In this document: positions 51,148-60,537 of the stretch, piece after piece
Layout: every line of letters starts with the position of its first letter
How positions within the stretch are numbered: position 1 is the stretch's first letter
Assembly (NCBI RefSeq): GCF_049316285.1
Contig: NZ_JBMOXA010000021.1
Location: forward strand, 1-64,000
DNA: 64,000 nucleotides
DNA from: Rhodoferax_B sp049316285
GTDB taxonomy: Bacteria > Pseudomonadota > Gammaproteobacteria > Burkholderiales > Burkholderiaceae_C
Direction: 5' to 3'
Made by a program: the position numbers and the translations under genes
Notes under the pieces: generated by a model
Told to the model about the DNA's origin: nothing
Databases searched by the model: none
The model's input: only the letters and a program-made list of their open reading frames with translations

Positions 51148-52569
51148 ATGTCTGCCGTTTTCCCTGATTTGGACGAGCCCGGAGCCTACGGGCAAGATCC
51201 TGAAATCGCGCAACTGCGCATTCCCCCTCATTCGGTTGAAGCTGAGTCCAGCGTCGTGGGCGGTTTGCTGCTCGACAACAACGCCTGGGACCGTGTGGGC
51301 GACCTGCTCAAGGATACGGACTTCTACCGTTTTGAGCACCGGCTGATTTTTGCGGCCATCCGCGAGTTGATCAACGCCAGCAAACCGGCTGACGTGATCA
51401 CGGTGTTCGAGCGTTTGCAAAGCACGGGCAAGGCCGAAGAGGTTGGCGGACTGGCCTACCTGAATTCGTTGGCGCAGTATGTGCCCAGCGCCAGCAACAT
51501 CCGCCGTTACGCCGAGATCGTGCGCGAGCGCGGCATCCTGCGCAAGCTGGTCACGGCCAGCGACGAGATCGCCACCAATGCGCTGAATACCGAAGGCCGG
51601 CCGGTGGAGAAGATCCTCGACGAGGCCCAGCAGAAGATCTTCAATATCGGCGAAGAAGGTGCACGCAACAAACAGGGTTTCCAGTCCATGGACACCCTAG
51701 TGGTGGACCTGCTCGACCGCGTGCAGGAGATGGCCGACAGCGCTGGCGACGTGACCGGTGTGGCCACGGGTTTCCATGACCTGGACCGCATGACCTCTGG
51801 CCTGCAGCCGGGCGACATGATTGTGCTGGCCGCGCGTCCGTCCATGGGTAAGACGGCGTTTGCCGTGAACATCGCCGAACACGTGGCGCTGAACGAAGGC
51901 CTGCCGGTCGCCATCTTCTCGATGGAAATGGGCGCCGCTCAGCTGGCTGTGCGTATCGTCGGCTCGATTGGCCGCATCGACCAGGGGCATTTGCGTACCG
52001 GCAAGTTGACCGACGAGGAATGGCCGCGCCTGAGCGACGCCATCGAGCGGCTGCGCACCATCTCGCTGCACATCGACGAAACGCCCGGCCTGTCACCGAG
52101 CGAGCTGCGTGCCAACTCGCGGCGGCTGGCGCGCCAGTGTGGCAAGCTTGGCCTGATCGTGGTCGACTACCTGCAGCTGATGAGCGGCTCCAGCTCCAGC
52201 GGCGGTGGCGACAACCGTGCCACCGAGCTGGGCGAAATCTCGCGCGGCTTGAAGATGCTGGCCCGCGAACTGCAATGCCCGGTGATCGCCTTGTCGCAGC
52301 TCAACCGCTCGGTGGAGCAGCGCCCCGACAAGCGTCCGATGATGAGTGACTTGCGTGAATCCGGCGCCATTGAGCAGGATGCGGACATCATCATGTTCAT
52401 CTACCGCGACGAGTACTACACCAAGGACGCGTGTAAAGAGCCGGGCGTGGCCGAGGTCATCATCGCCAAGCACCGTAACGGGCCTGTGGGCACCGTCAAA
52501 CTGGCGTTCTTGCGCAATATCACCAAGTTTGAGAGCCTGGCGCCTGGCTGGGACTCTGGCGGGGACTGA
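51148..52569 (+). CDS. dnaB: Replicative DNA helicase
   Basis: A 473-aa hexameric 5'-3' helicase of the replisome. N-terminal domain LRIPPHSVEAESSVVGGLLLDN, linker, then the RecA-like motor: Walker A ARPSMGKTAFAVN near residue 230, Walker B LGLIVVDYLQLM, and LSQLNRSVEQRPDKRPMMSD. Length and order are those of the housekeeping enzyme, and the place after rplI is conserved. Confidence 0.98.
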   Translation: MSAVFPDLDEPGAYGQDPEIAQLRIPPHSVEAESSVVGGLLLDNNAWDRVGDLLKDTDFYRFEHRLIFAAIRELINASKPADVITVFERLQSTGKAEEVGGLAYLNSLAQYVPSASNIRRYAEIVRERGILRKLVTASDEIATNALNTEGRPVEKILDEAQQKIFNIGEEGARNKQGFQSMDTLVVDLLDRVQEMADSAGDVTGVATGFHDLDRMTSGLQPGDMIVLAARPSMGKTAFAVNIAEHVALNEGLPVAIFSMEMGAAQLAVRIVGSIGRIDQGHLRTGKLTDEEWPRLSDAIERLRTISLHIDETPGLSPSELRANSRRLARQCGKLGLIVVDYLQLMSGSSSSGGGDNRATELGEISRGLKMLARELQCPVIALSQLNRSVEQRPDKRPMMSDLRESGAIEQDADIIMFIYRDEYYTKDACKEPGVAEVIIAKHRNGPVGTVKLAFLRNITKFESLAPGWDSGGD

Positions 52570-52680
52570 GGCTCACCCCCAGTCTTCGCGCACTGCGTGT
52601 CGCTGCGCCAACCCCCTTGCAGGGGGCGATGTCTGCGGCCTGGCGAAGCCAGTTCCGCGACATCCCATGGTTAAGGCAGG
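52570..52680. repeat. Intergenic hairpin-rich segment after dnaB
   Basis: Contains CCCCCT-tgc-AGGGGG (52612-52626) and a longer stem GCGG-CTGGC/GCCAG-CCGC (52635-52658). These may terminate dnaB transcription although no T run follows. The palindromic, GC-rich makeup is like a dispersed intergenic repeat, but only one copy is in this window. Confidence 0.45.
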
Positions 52681-52719
52681 AGCTCCGTTTTGTCTGCGTT
52701 TCTTACTGAAATAACGCTC

Positions 52720-53658
52720 ATGAATAAAAAAGAAATTGATAGCGCCTTGCGCAGGCTGGAAAAGCACTACGGCAGTTTTCTGCGTAAAACACCGTTGCTG
52801 AAGTTGCCGGGTGCAGCCTTGGGTGTTGCGTGTGCAGAGGTCTGGCTCAAGCTCGAGCACCTGCAGGTTGGCGGGAGCTTCAAGGCGCGTGGCATGTTGA
52901 ACCGCTTGTTGGCCCAGCCGATTCCGGCCAGCGGTGTGATTGTGGCGTCCGGTGGCAACGCCGGCATTGCGACGGCGGCGGCGGCCAAGGCGCTGGGTGT
53001 GCGCTGCGAAGTGTTTTTGCCTGGTGTGTCGCCCGAAGCCAAACGTGCACGCCTGCGCGATCTCGGGGCCGAAGTGGTGGTGGTTGGCAACGCCTACGCT
53101 GAAGCGCTGGAGGCCTGCCTGGCGCGCCAGGCAGCCACCGGCGCGTTGTTGACACATGCCTACGACCAGCCCGAAGTGTTGGCCGGTGCCGGCAGCCTGG
53201 CGGCCGAGATTGAAGAGCAGGGCGGCTTGCCGGACAGCGTGCTGGTGAGCGTCGGCGGTGGTGGTTTGATCGGTGGCATTGCGGCCTGGTTTGAACAGCG
53301 CAGCCGCGTTGTGGCCTTGGAGCCGGTCAACGCGCCCACGCTGTTCCGCGCCCGCGAAGCCGGCGAACCGGTGGACGTGGCGGTGTCGGGCATCGCGGCA
53401 GACTCGTTGGGTGCCAAGCGTATTGGCTCGCTGTCGTGGCCCGTCACACAGCAGTTTGTGCGTGATGCCTTGCTGCTGGAAGACGAAGCGATTCGCCGTG
53501 CCCAGCAGTGGCTGTGGAAGGAACTGAAGCTGGCCGTGGAGCCTGCGGCCGCACTCGGTCTGGCGGCATTGCAGACCGGTGCCTACCAGCCCCAACCCGA
53601 CGAACATGTGTGCCTGGTGATCTGCGGCGCCAACGTCGATCCCTCCAGCATCCTCTAA
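52720..53658 (+). CDS. PLP-dependent serine/threonine dehydratase-like enzyme
   Basis: A 312-aa fold-type II PLP enzyme. The Schiff-base Lys is K55 in GGSFKARG, the Asn loop is SGGN at 77-80, and the phosphate-binding Gly loop GGGGLIGG is at 179-186. No C-terminal ACT domain is present, so this is the short, catabolic or generalist type that deaminates Ser/Thr to keto acids. Start is ATG at 52720. Lies between dnaB and serS. Confidence 0.9.
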   Translation: MNKKEIDSALRRLEKHYGSFLRKTPLLKLPGAALGVACAEVWLKLEHLQVGGSFKARGMLNRLLAQPIPASGVIVASGGNAGIATAAAAKALGVRCEVFLPGVSPEAKRARLRDLGAEVVVVGNAYAEALEACLARQAATGALLTHAYDQPEVLAGAGSLAAEIEEQGGLPDSVLVSVGGGGLIGGIAAWFEQRSRVVALEPVNAPTLFRAREAGEPVDVAVSGIAADSLGAKRIGSLSWPVTQQFVRDALLLEDEAIRRAQQWLWKELKLAVEPAAALGLAALQTGAYQPQPDEHVCLVICGANVDPSSIL

Positions 53659-53707
53659 ATCTCCAAGCTGGTGGGCGCCTGCTCGGGCGGCCACCTAAAA
53701 TGCCGTC

Positions 53708-55030
53708 ATGCTAGACATCACCCTTCTTCGCAAAGACCTCGACTCCGTCATCCAACGACTGGAAACCCGCAAGCAACCGCAGGCTTTCCTCAACGTGGAC
53801 AGCTTCCGCGCGCTGGAGTCCGAGCGCAAAACCATTCAGACGCGCACTGAAGAACTGCAGGCGCGCCGCAACAGCCTTTCCAAGCAGATTGGCCAGCTCA
53901 AGGCCAAAGGTGAAAGCACCGACGCCATCATGGCCGAGGTCGGCGGACTCAAGACCGAGCTGGACACCTCGGCCGCACGTCTGGACCAGATCCAAACCGA
54001 GTTGCTGGCCTTGCTGGTGGCCGTGCCCAACCTGCCGCACGAGAGTGTGCCCGTGGGCGCCGATGAATCCGGCAACGTCGAAGTGCGCAAGTGGAACCCC
54101 AGCGAGCGTGCGCCCGGCAGCCAAACCTTCGCCGTCAAAGACCATGTTGACCTGGGCTCACCCCTGGGCCTGGACTTTGAAATGGGCGCCAAGTTGTCGG
54201 GCTCGCGCTTCACCGTGATGAAGGGCCCCATCGCCCGCATGCACCGCGCGCTGGCGCAGTTCATGTTGGACCTGCAGACCAATGAACATGGCTACACCGA
54301 GTGCTACGTGCCCTACGTCGTCAACGCCGATTCACTCAGCGGCACCGGCCAGTTGCCGAAGTTTGAAGGCGACCTGTTTGCCGCCAAAAAAGGCGGCCAG
54401 GACAGCGAGCCCGTGCCCGACAGCACCGCGCTCTACCTCATCCCTACCAGCGAAGTGCCGCTGACCAACTTCGTGCGCGACACCGTGGTGCCTGAGGCAG
54501 ATTTGCCGATTCGCCTCACCGCACACACGCCATGCTTCCGCTCCGAAGCCGGCAGCGCCGGGCGCGATACGCGTGGCCTAATCCGCCAACACCAGTTCGA
54601 CAAGGTGGAGATGGTGCAAATCGTCCATCCCGAGAAAAGCTATGAAGCCCTGGAGGCCATGACCGGCCACGCCGAAACCGTGCTGCAAAAGCTCGGCTTG
54701 CCTTACCGCGTGTTGTCGCTGTGCACCGGCGACATGGGCTTTGGGGCGGCGAAAACCTACGACCTGGAAGTCTGGGTGCCCGCACAAAACACCTACCGCG
54801 AAATCAGCTCCATCTCCAACTGCGAAGCCTTCCAGGCGCGCCGCATGCAAGCCCGTTTCAAGAACGCGCAAGGCAAGAATGAGTTGCTGCACACCTTGAA
54901 CGGTTCCGGCCTGGCGGTGGGCCGCACACTTGTGGCGGTGCTGGAAAACTATCAAAACGAAGACGGCTCGGTGACCGTGCCAGAAGCGTTGCGCCCCTAT
55001 ATGGGCGGCCTAGCGGTTTTGAAAGCCTAA
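53708..55030 (+). CDS. serS: Seryl-tRNA synthetase
   Basis: A 440-aa class II synthetase. The N-terminal antiparallel coiled-coil arm (about 30-100) binds the long variable arm of tRNA-Ser. Motif 2 lies in HTPCFRSEAGSAGRDTRGLIRQHQF and motif 3 in LHTLNGSGLAVGRTLVAVLENY. It sits 32 bp upstream of a tRNA-Ser gene, its own substrate. Confidence 0.98.
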   Translation: MLDITLLRKDLDSVIQRLETRKQPQAFLNVDSFRALESERKTIQTRTEELQARRNSLSKQIGQLKAKGESTDAIMAEVGGLKTELDTSAARLDQIQTELLALLVAVPNLPHESVPVGADESGNVEVRKWNPSERAPGSQTFAVKDHVDLGSPLGLDFEMGAKLSGSRFTVMKGPIARMHRALAQFMLDLQTNEHGYTECYVPYVVNADSLSGTGQLPKFEGDLFAAKKGGQDSEPVPDSTALYLIPTSEVPLTNFVRDTVVPEADLPIRLTAHTPCFRSEAGSAGRDTRGLIRQHQFDKVEMVQIVHPEKSYEALEAMTGHAETVLQKLGLPYRVLSLCTGDMGFGAAKTYDLEVWVPAQNTYREISSISNCEAFQARRMQARFKNAQGKNELLHTLNGSGLAVGRTLVAVLENYQNEDGSVTVPEALRPYMGGLAVLKA

Positions 55031-55062
55031 TTTCCTGCTAGAATCGTAGGCTTCGACACCTA

Positions 55063-55150
<88 letters not shown>

Positions 55151-55158
55151 AGAACAGC

Positions 55159-55198
55159 AAGCCCTTGATTCCTTCTGGAATCAAGGGCTTTTGCTTTT
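55159..55198 (+). terminator. Terminator after tRNA-Ser
   Basis: AAGCCCTTGATTCC and GGAATCAAGGGCTT form a perfect 14-bp stem with a TTCT loop (55159-55190), followed by TTGCTTTT. Confidence 0.95.
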
Positions 55199-55215
55199 AC
55201 GCGACGATTCTTCTC

Positions 55216-55668
55216 ATGCCCTTTTTCGACCCTACCGTGCTGGTCTTGCTGGCCATCGCCGGCCTCAGCATCTTTGCCCGCAACTACACCGTGGCGGCTG
55301 CCATGCTGGTGTTGATCGTCATCCGCGTGACGCCACTCGCGGCGTATTTTCCATGGGTGCAAAAACACGGCCTCAATCTCAGCATTGCGCTGCTCATGGT
55401 CGCGGTGATGGTGCCCATCGCCAATGGCCAGATCGCGCCCATGGACCTCCTGAAATCATTCACCCATTGGAAATCGGCCGCTGCCATTGCGGTCGGGGTC
55501 TTTGTGGCGTGGCTGGGCGGGCGGGGTGTTTCCTTGATGGGCGCGCAGCCCGGCGTGGTGGCCGGGCTGATGGTGGGCACGGTGCTTGGTGTGGCGTTCT
55601 TCCGCGGTGTACCGGTGGGGCCGCTGATTGCTGCGGGGCTGTTTTCGCTGCTGATAGGAAAGTCCTGA
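55216..55668 (+). CDS. DUF441 (YeaL-type) inner-membrane protein
   Basis: A 150-aa protein with four to five hydrophobic helices and almost no soluble part, matching the DUF441/YeaL family in length and in ARNYTVAAAMLVLIVIRVTP and PMDLLKSFTHWKSAAAIAVG. Start is ATG at 55216, since the upstream frame reads through the tRNA. Function of the family is unknown. Confidence 0.88.
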   Translation: MPFFDPTVLVLLAIAGLSIFARNYTVAAAMLVLIVIRVTPLAAYFPWVQKHGLNLSIALLMVAVMVPIANGQIAPMDLLKSFTHWKSAAAIAVGVFVAWLGGRGVSLMGAQPGVVAGLMVGTVLGVAFFRGVPVGPLIAAGLFSLLIGKS

Positions 55669-55700
55669 CAGCCAGCGCACCGCGCGCTTGCACCAGGGTT

Positions 55701-55973
55701 CTAAGCCCGCAGACTGGCGGCCGTCAGCCTCACCACCAGGGGGCGCACAAACAGTACACACACAAAAGCCACCGGCATGGCCAGTGCATAGGCGGTGAGC
55801 ACGCGCCAGAAATAGCCGTTGGCCACACCTGAGCCGGCGGCCACGATGACCGCACACATCAGAAAAGCCATGATGCCGGCCATGTAGAAGGCAAAGACAA
55901 GCGGCGCGAAGCGTTTCGGGATCTTCCAGAAAGCCGGACGTGCGGCGGCGGCGAGTGGGGATGGCTGAGACAT
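55701..55973 (-). CDS. DUF2798 small membrane protein
   Basis: A 90-aa protein with two transmembrane helices: RFAPLVFAFYMAGIMAFLMC and a second around LTAYALAMPVAFVCVLFVRP, as in DUF2798. Start ATG at 55973 (MSQPSPL). Divergent from a LysR regulator, which may control it. Function unknown. Confidence 0.82.
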   Translation of the reverse strand: MSQPSPLAAAARPAFWKIPKRFAPLVFAFYMAGIMAFLMCAVIVAAGSGVANGYFWRVLTAYALAMPVAFVCVLFVRPLVVRLTAASLRA

Positions 55974-56108
55974 TGGCTTGTTTGGGGCGCGGATTAGATC
56001 TGATGGCTGCCACTGTAAAAGCCGCGGCGTTTGTGCACTAGCCCGGCGCAAGCACTTTCACTGCTAAGCTTGGCTTATGAATCAGGTAGCTCATTCCTAA
56101 TCTCAGCC

Positions 56109-57047
56109 ATGTCCAACCTGCGTGGCATAGAGACCTTTGTGCGCACCGTAGAGGGTGGCAGCATTGCCGCTGCGGCACGGCAGTTGGGCATTAGCGCTGC
56201 AGCCGCGAGTCAGAATCTGGCCAGGCTGGAGAAAGAACTTGGCACACGGCTGCTGAGCCGCACCACCCGCTCGCAGGCGTTGACGGCGGCTGGCGAGGTC
56301 TACTTCGCCCAGGTCAGCCCGCTGCTCGACGGCCTGGCCCAAGCACATTCCGAACTGTCAGCGTTGCAGGACGCGGTGCAGGGCCGGCTCAAGCTGTCCT
56401 GTTCGGTGGCTTTTGGCCGGCATGTGGTGGCGCCGCTGATGCCGAGCTTCATGGCGCGTTATCCGCAGGTGCATCTGGAGATGCTGATGGTGGATCGGAA
56501 TGTGGACCATCTGAGGGAAGATGTCGACGTCGGTATTCGTTTCCGCCATGTGCTGGAGCCCGGTCTGATCGCGCGGCGCATCGCCACGGCGCCCATGGTG
56601 TTTTGCGCGGCCCCGGCCTATCTGCGGCAGCATGGCCGGCCGACCAGCCCGGAAGATCTGGCCCACCATGCCTGCCTGGCGTTTCGTATGCCGCTGGACG
56701 GGCGCATCATGCAGTGGCCGTTTCTGCGCAACGGCATCCGCTTCGCGCCGACCATTCAGACGGCCGCAGTGTGTAATGACATTGATACCTTGACCGCCCT
56801 GGCGGTGGCCGGCGCAGGTGTGACGCGGTTGGGCAGCTTTATTGCGAACCCCTTGATTGCCGCTGGCAAGCTGGAGCCCTTGTTTCTGCCGTCCGCCGGG
56901 CCTGCCGAGACCCGGGCCGACCCTGAGCCCATGGAGTATTTTGTCTGCTTCCGCGACCGCAGACACTTGCCGGGCTCTGTGCGGGTGTTTTTGGATTTCA
57001 TCGATGCCGCCCTGCGCGAGCATCCGCTGCTGCGCGTGCCTTTATGA
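56109..57047 (+). CDS. LysR-family transcriptional regulator
   Basis: A 312-aa regulator. Helix-turn-helix at residues 5-60 (FVRTVEGGSIAAAARQLGIS, AAASQNLARLEKELGTRLLSR), then a periplasmic-binding-like effector domain of the CrgA/DsdC group (GRLKLSCSVAFGRHVVAPLM). Start ATG at 56109. Its last 6 bp overlap the 3' end of the convergent glycosylase gene. Probable target: the divergent DUF2798 gene. Confidence 0.92.
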   Translation: MSNLRGIETFVRTVEGGSIAAAARQLGISAAAASQNLARLEKELGTRLLSRTTRSQALTAAGEVYFAQVSPLLDGLAQAHSELSALQDAVQGRLKLSCSVAFGRHVVAPLMPSFMARYPQVHLEMLMVDRNVDHLREDVDVGIRFRHVLEPGLIARRIATAPMVFCAAPAYLRQHGRPTSPEDLAHHACLAFRMPLDGRIMQWPFLRNGIRFAPTIQTAAVCNDIDTLTALAVAGAGVTRLGSFIANPLIAAGKLEPLFLPSAGPAETRADPEPMEYFVCFRDRRHLPGSVRVFLDFIDAALREHPLLRVPL

Positions 57048-57692
57048 CCAGACGCCCGAAGACCCTCTGCGGTGGCTGTCCATCAAGTGGGTGTCCACCA
57101 TGCCTATGGCTTCCATCAAGGCGTACATGGTGGTCGGCCCGACGAACTTGAAGCCGCGCTTCTGCAAGGCCTTGCTCAAGGCGACGGACTCTGGCGACGA
57201 CGTGGGAATGTCGGCTATGGTCTGCGGCCTGGGCGTCACGTCGGGTTTGAAGGACCAGACAAAGTCCACCAGTCCTTCATCCTGGCGCAAGGCGATGGTG
57301 GCTTTGGCGTTGTGTATGGTGGCGAGGATCTTGGCGCGGTTGCGCACGATTTCCGTATCGGCCATGAGCTTTTCAACCTCAGCGTCTGAAAACGCCGCGA
57401 CCTCGTCGGGCTCAAAGTGCTGAAATGCGGCTCGGAAGCCTTCGCGCTTGCGCAAAATAATCGCCCAGGACAAGCCGGACTGAAACGCTTCCAGGCTGAT
57501 GCGTTCAAACAGTCCGCGTTCATCTCGTACCGGCAGGCCCCATTCCGTGTCGTAATAAGACTGCAGCAGCGGGCTCACGGCGGCCCAGGGTGGGCGGGCC
57601 AGGCCATCCTCACCGCGGATGGCGCCCAGCGCCGGCTTCTCTTGCGCTGGGCCTGGTCCGCGCTCGGTGGAAGATATTGTCGAGGAGCTCAT
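57042..57692 (-). CDS. tag: DNA-3-methyladenine glycosylase I-like protein lacking most zinc ligands
   Basis: A 216-aa helix-hairpin-helix glycosylase homologous to E. coli TAG, which removes 3-methyladenine from alkylated DNA. Conserved parts are YYDTEWGLPV, LEAFQSGLSWAIILRKREGF (catalytic-type Glu and base-stacking Trp), and SKALQKRGFKFVGPTTMYALM. The E. coli zinc snap uses Cys4, His17, His175 and Cys179. Here the first Cys is Pro/Arg context, His17 is Tyr, and Cys179 is Ser; only the His in VDTHLM remains. An extra N-terminal stretch of about 35 residues precedes the core. Enzyme activity is likely but unproven. Confidence 0.87.
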   Translation of the reverse strand: MSSSTISSTERGPGPAQEKPALGAIRGEDGLARPPWAAVSPLLQSYYDTEWGLPVRDERGLFERISLEAFQSGLSWAIILRKREGFRAAFQHFEPDEVAAFSDAEVEKLMADTEIVRNRAKILATIHNAKATIALRQDEGLVDFVWSFKPDVTPRPQTIADIPTSSPESVALSKALQKRGFKFVGPTTMYALMEAIGMVDTHLMDSHRRGSSGVWS

Positions 57693-57759
57693 GCGCACCC
57701 TTGAAGACGGAAAGATGTGTCTTCGGGCCGCAGCCGGCCCGGAAGTTCTGCCGCAGCGA

Positions 57760-59235
57760 TCAGCAGGGTTGGCCCTTGCGCTCGGTGACCCAGGTTGGCG
57801 CGTCCTGCAGCGCCACCGGGCGCAGGAAGCGGTCGACCGCGGCATAACCCACCGAGGTGCTGAATGGCTGGGTGGACGCCGGGTAGGGGCCACCGTGCTG
57901 CTGGGCCGCGGCGACGGCCACGCCGGTCGGCACGCCGTTGAACAACACCCGGCCAGAAATCTGCGCGGCGGCGCGCACCAGGCGGCGGTTGTCCGGTGTG
58001 TCGGCGTCCGCGCCCCAAAGCGTGACCGTCAGCGAGCCACCCACGGTGTGCAGCAGCTGCACGGCTTCGTCGGTCGAAGTGGTACGCACCACCAGAGCCG
58101 CAGAGCCGAACACCTCTTCCTGCAGTTCGTGGTGCGCGATGAATGCGCTGGCGCTGACTTCTGCCAGATAGGGACGTGGGGCCAGGCTGTCGGCCGCGGG
58201 CACATCCTGCACCAGCGGCTTGAGCACACTGGAGGCGCGCCAGCGTGCCACACCCTTGTCAAAGGTGGCGCGAATGCCGGCCGACAGCATCGCGTGTGGC
58301 TGCAGCGCTTGCAGCGCCGACGCCAAACTTTGCACGAAGGCATCACCCGCCGCACCGCCGGGCACCACAATCACGCCCGGGCTGGTGCAGAACTGGCCGG
58401 CACCCAGGCAAATCGAGCCCGCCAGCGTGGCGGCCAGCTCGGCGCTGTTTTTTTCCAGCGCTGCAGGCAGTACCAGCAGCGGATTGATGGAGCCGAGTTC
58501 GCCATAAAACGGAATCGGCCGTGGTCGATCGGCCGCCACCTTGGCGAGTGCCGTGCCGCCCTTGAACGATCCGGTAAAGGCCACGGCCGCCACGGCCGGT
58601 GCGTTCACCAGCGCCACGCCGACTTCGATCGATCCGCCCTCGACGAACTGGAACACGCCAGCTGCCAAACCTTGGGCGGCGACCACCGCATGCGCCAGTG
58701 CCGCCGTGGCACGCGACAGCGCCGGATGCGCGGGATGGCCCTTGACCACCACAGGGCAACCGGCCGTCAGCGCCGCAGCCGTGTCGCCGCCGAGCACCGA
58801 AAACGCGAATGGAAAGTTGCTCGCCGAGAACATGGCGACCGGGCCGACCGGCACACGTGTGCGCGTGAGGTGTGGCCGGCCCACCGGCGGTGTTCCGGCA
58901 ATGGCTGCGTCGTCCACCACCGCATGGATGGTGCCGGCCGCCAACACGTCGGCAAAGCCCTTGAGCTGGAAAATGGTGCGATCAAGTTCGCCGTTCAGCC
59001 GTGGCAAGCCCAGGCCGGTCTCGCGGTCGGCCAATGCAACGAGGTTTTCGCGATCGGCTTCCAATGCGGCCGCCAGCGCCTTCAGCAGGTCGCCACGCAC
59101 GGCCGCCGAAGTGGCGGCAAATTCGTCGGCCACAGCGGCGGCGGCCGCCACGGCAGCGTCGATGTGGGCGAGTGTTGACTCCGGCCAGCCCGCGCCTATG
59201 GCGTTGCCGGTGCGCGCTTCTATGGATTGCAGCAT
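57760..59235 (-). CDS. NADP-dependent aldehyde dehydrogenase, alpha-ketoglutaric semialdehyde dehydrogenase-like
   Basis: A 491-aa aldehyde dehydrogenase of the 2,5-dioxovalerate/KGSADH type III group. Catalytic Cys lies in LGAGQFCTSPG, the Glu in YGELGSINP and the cofactor loop in FTGSFKGGTALAK; SASNFPFAFSVLGGDTAAAL is typical of this subgroup. The usual role is the last step of sugar acid or hydroxyproline breakdown, oxidising 2,5-dioxopentanoate to 2-oxoglutarate. No sugar-acid dehydratase is adjacent, so the pathway is not proven here. Confidence 0.9.
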   Translation of the reverse strand: MLQSIEARTGNAIGAGWPESTLAHIDAAVAAAAAVADEFAATSAAVRGDLLKALAAALEADRENLVALADRETGLGLPRLNGELDRTIFQLKGFADVLAAGTIHAVVDDAAIAGTPPVGRPHLTRTRVPVGPVAMFSASNFPFAFSVLGGDTAAALTAGCPVVVKGHPAHPALSRATAALAHAVVAAQGLAAGVFQFVEGGSIEVGVALVNAPAVAAVAFTGSFKGGTALAKVAADRPRPIPFYGELGSINPLLVLPAALEKNSAELAATLAGSICLGAGQFCTSPGVIVVPGGAAGDAFVQSLASALQALQPHAMLSAGIRATFDKGVARWRASSVLKPLVQDVPAADSLAPRPYLAEVSASAFIAHHELQEEVFGSAALVVRTTSTDEAVQLLHTVGGSLTVTLWGADADTPDNRRLVRAAAQISGRVLFNGVPTGVAVAAAQQHGGPYPASTQPFSTSVGYAAVDRFLRPVALQDAPTWVTERKGQPC

Positions 59236-59463
59236 GAGATGTCCTAAAGAGATGAAAAAAGGGTGAGGAAAAACGCCAGGGCCGGCAGCGCCAGCATGGG
59301 TGCAGATTTTGTGTGGATTTTGGCCGGTTTAGCGGCGCGCCATCCGTTGTGGCGCAAAAGTCCCCAATGCTGCCGTAACCGCCGGCGCTGCCCATAGGCA
59401 AGCTCGCCACTTGGTGTTAAAAAAGCTTGGATGTGCCGGGTCTAAGAACCAGAGAGGAGCGTT

Positions 59464-59955
59464 ATGCCAAGCACCAAACTCGGTCTGTGGCTGCTGGTGG
59501 GGCTTGCCGGTGTGGGTCAATGCGCCGCACAGACCACCACAGAGCTCAAAGGCAACCTGCTCAACGACCCGTTTGTGCAGGCCACCAATGGCCTTGCCGA
59601 TTGCCCCGTCTCGCCCGGCCCCATGATCACCGAGGCCGAGAAACGTGCCCAGGAACATGGCCGGGTGGAGCGCGGCACCACCTGCTACCGCATGGGACGC
59701 TGCCGCCTGCCCAACGCCTATCTTTACGACGCCGAAATCATTCCGCGTGTGCAAAAAGCCATCACCATGGACGGCCGTTTTGCCCAGACCAGTGTCTGGG
59801 CCGAGGGGCAGCGCCGCTGGGTCTGGCTCACCGGCTGCGTGCGCAGTGCCGATGAGGCCCAAGCCATTGAACAACTGGTGCGCAACATCGATGATGTTGA
59901 AGCCGTGATCAACGAACTCAAGGTCTGGCCCGCCAAGCCAGGAACAAGCCCATGA
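59464..59955 (+). CDS. Secreted BON-domain protein
   Basis: A 163-aa exported protein. A signal peptide ends near residue 22 (GQCAAQ). A Cys-containing middle part (ADCPVSPGP, GTTCYRMGRCRLPNAY) precedes a BON domain at about 90-155 (PRVQKAITMDGRFAQTSVW, SADEAQAIEQLVRNIDDVEAV). BON domains bind phospholipid surfaces in the periplasm. AGAGGAG precedes the ATG. Its stop overlaps the GFA gene by ATGA. Confidence 0.85.
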   Translation: MPSTKLGLWLLVGLAGVGQCAAQTTTELKGNLLNDPFVQATNGLADCPVSPGPMITEAEKRAQEHGRVERGTTCYRMGRCRLPNAYLYDAEIIPRVQKAITMDGRFAQTSVWAEGQRRWVWLTGCVRSADEAQAIEQLVRNIDDVEAVINELKVWPAKPGTSP

Positions 59956-60452
59956 CCACCGATAGCGCTGTCTTCCCTGGACGCTGCACCTGCGGCGAGG
60001 TGTGTTACCGCATGACGTCTGCGCCACTGTTTGTGCATTGCTGCCATTGCCGCTGGTGCCAGCGTGAATCTGGTGCGGCGTTTGCGCTGAACGCCATGAT
60101 TGAGGCCAAGCGTTTTGAACTGCAACAGGGCCAGGTGGAGATGCTGCTCACACCTTCCGCCAGCGGCAAAGGGCAGAAGATTGCGCGCTGCCCGCGTTGC
60201 CGTGTGGCGCTGTGGAGCCACTATGCGGGCTCGGGCGAGAGTGTTTGTTTTGTGCGTGTGGGCACGCTGGACGAGCCCGATCGACTGCCACCCGACGTAC
60301 ACATCTTCACCGCCAGCAAACAAGCCTGGGTCACGCTGGCGGACGGCAAACCGGTGTTTGAGGAGTACTACAAGGCCTCGGCGTTATGGCCAGCCGAAAG
60401 CCTGGCGCGGCGCGCGGCGCTGAAAGCTGAACAAGCCACACAAGCCGATTAA
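59952..60452 (+). CDS. GFA-family zinc protein
   Basis: A 166-aa protein of the Gfa-like family (named after glutathione-dependent formaldehyde-activating enzyme). Zinc ligands are visible in RCTCGEV (residues 11-17), HCCHCRWCQ (29-37) and RCPRC (about 78-82). Single enzymes of the family remain mostly uncharacterised. Translationally coupled to the BON protein upstream. Confidence 0.9.
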   Translation: MTTDSAVFPGRCTCGEVCYRMTSAPLFVHCCHCRWCQRESGAAFALNAMIEAKRFELQQGQVEMLLTPSASGKGQKIARCPRCRVALWSHYAGSGESVCFVRVGTLDEPDRLPPDVHIFTASKQAWVTLADGKPVFEEYYKASALWPAESLARRAALKAEQATQAD

Positions 60453-60537
60453 GCCAGTCAAGCGCCGCGAGCTTGGCGCAAAGCCCGCCAACTGCAGGCC
60501 CCTGCACCAGGTCCCGGCGCAGGCCCCGGCTTTCACC

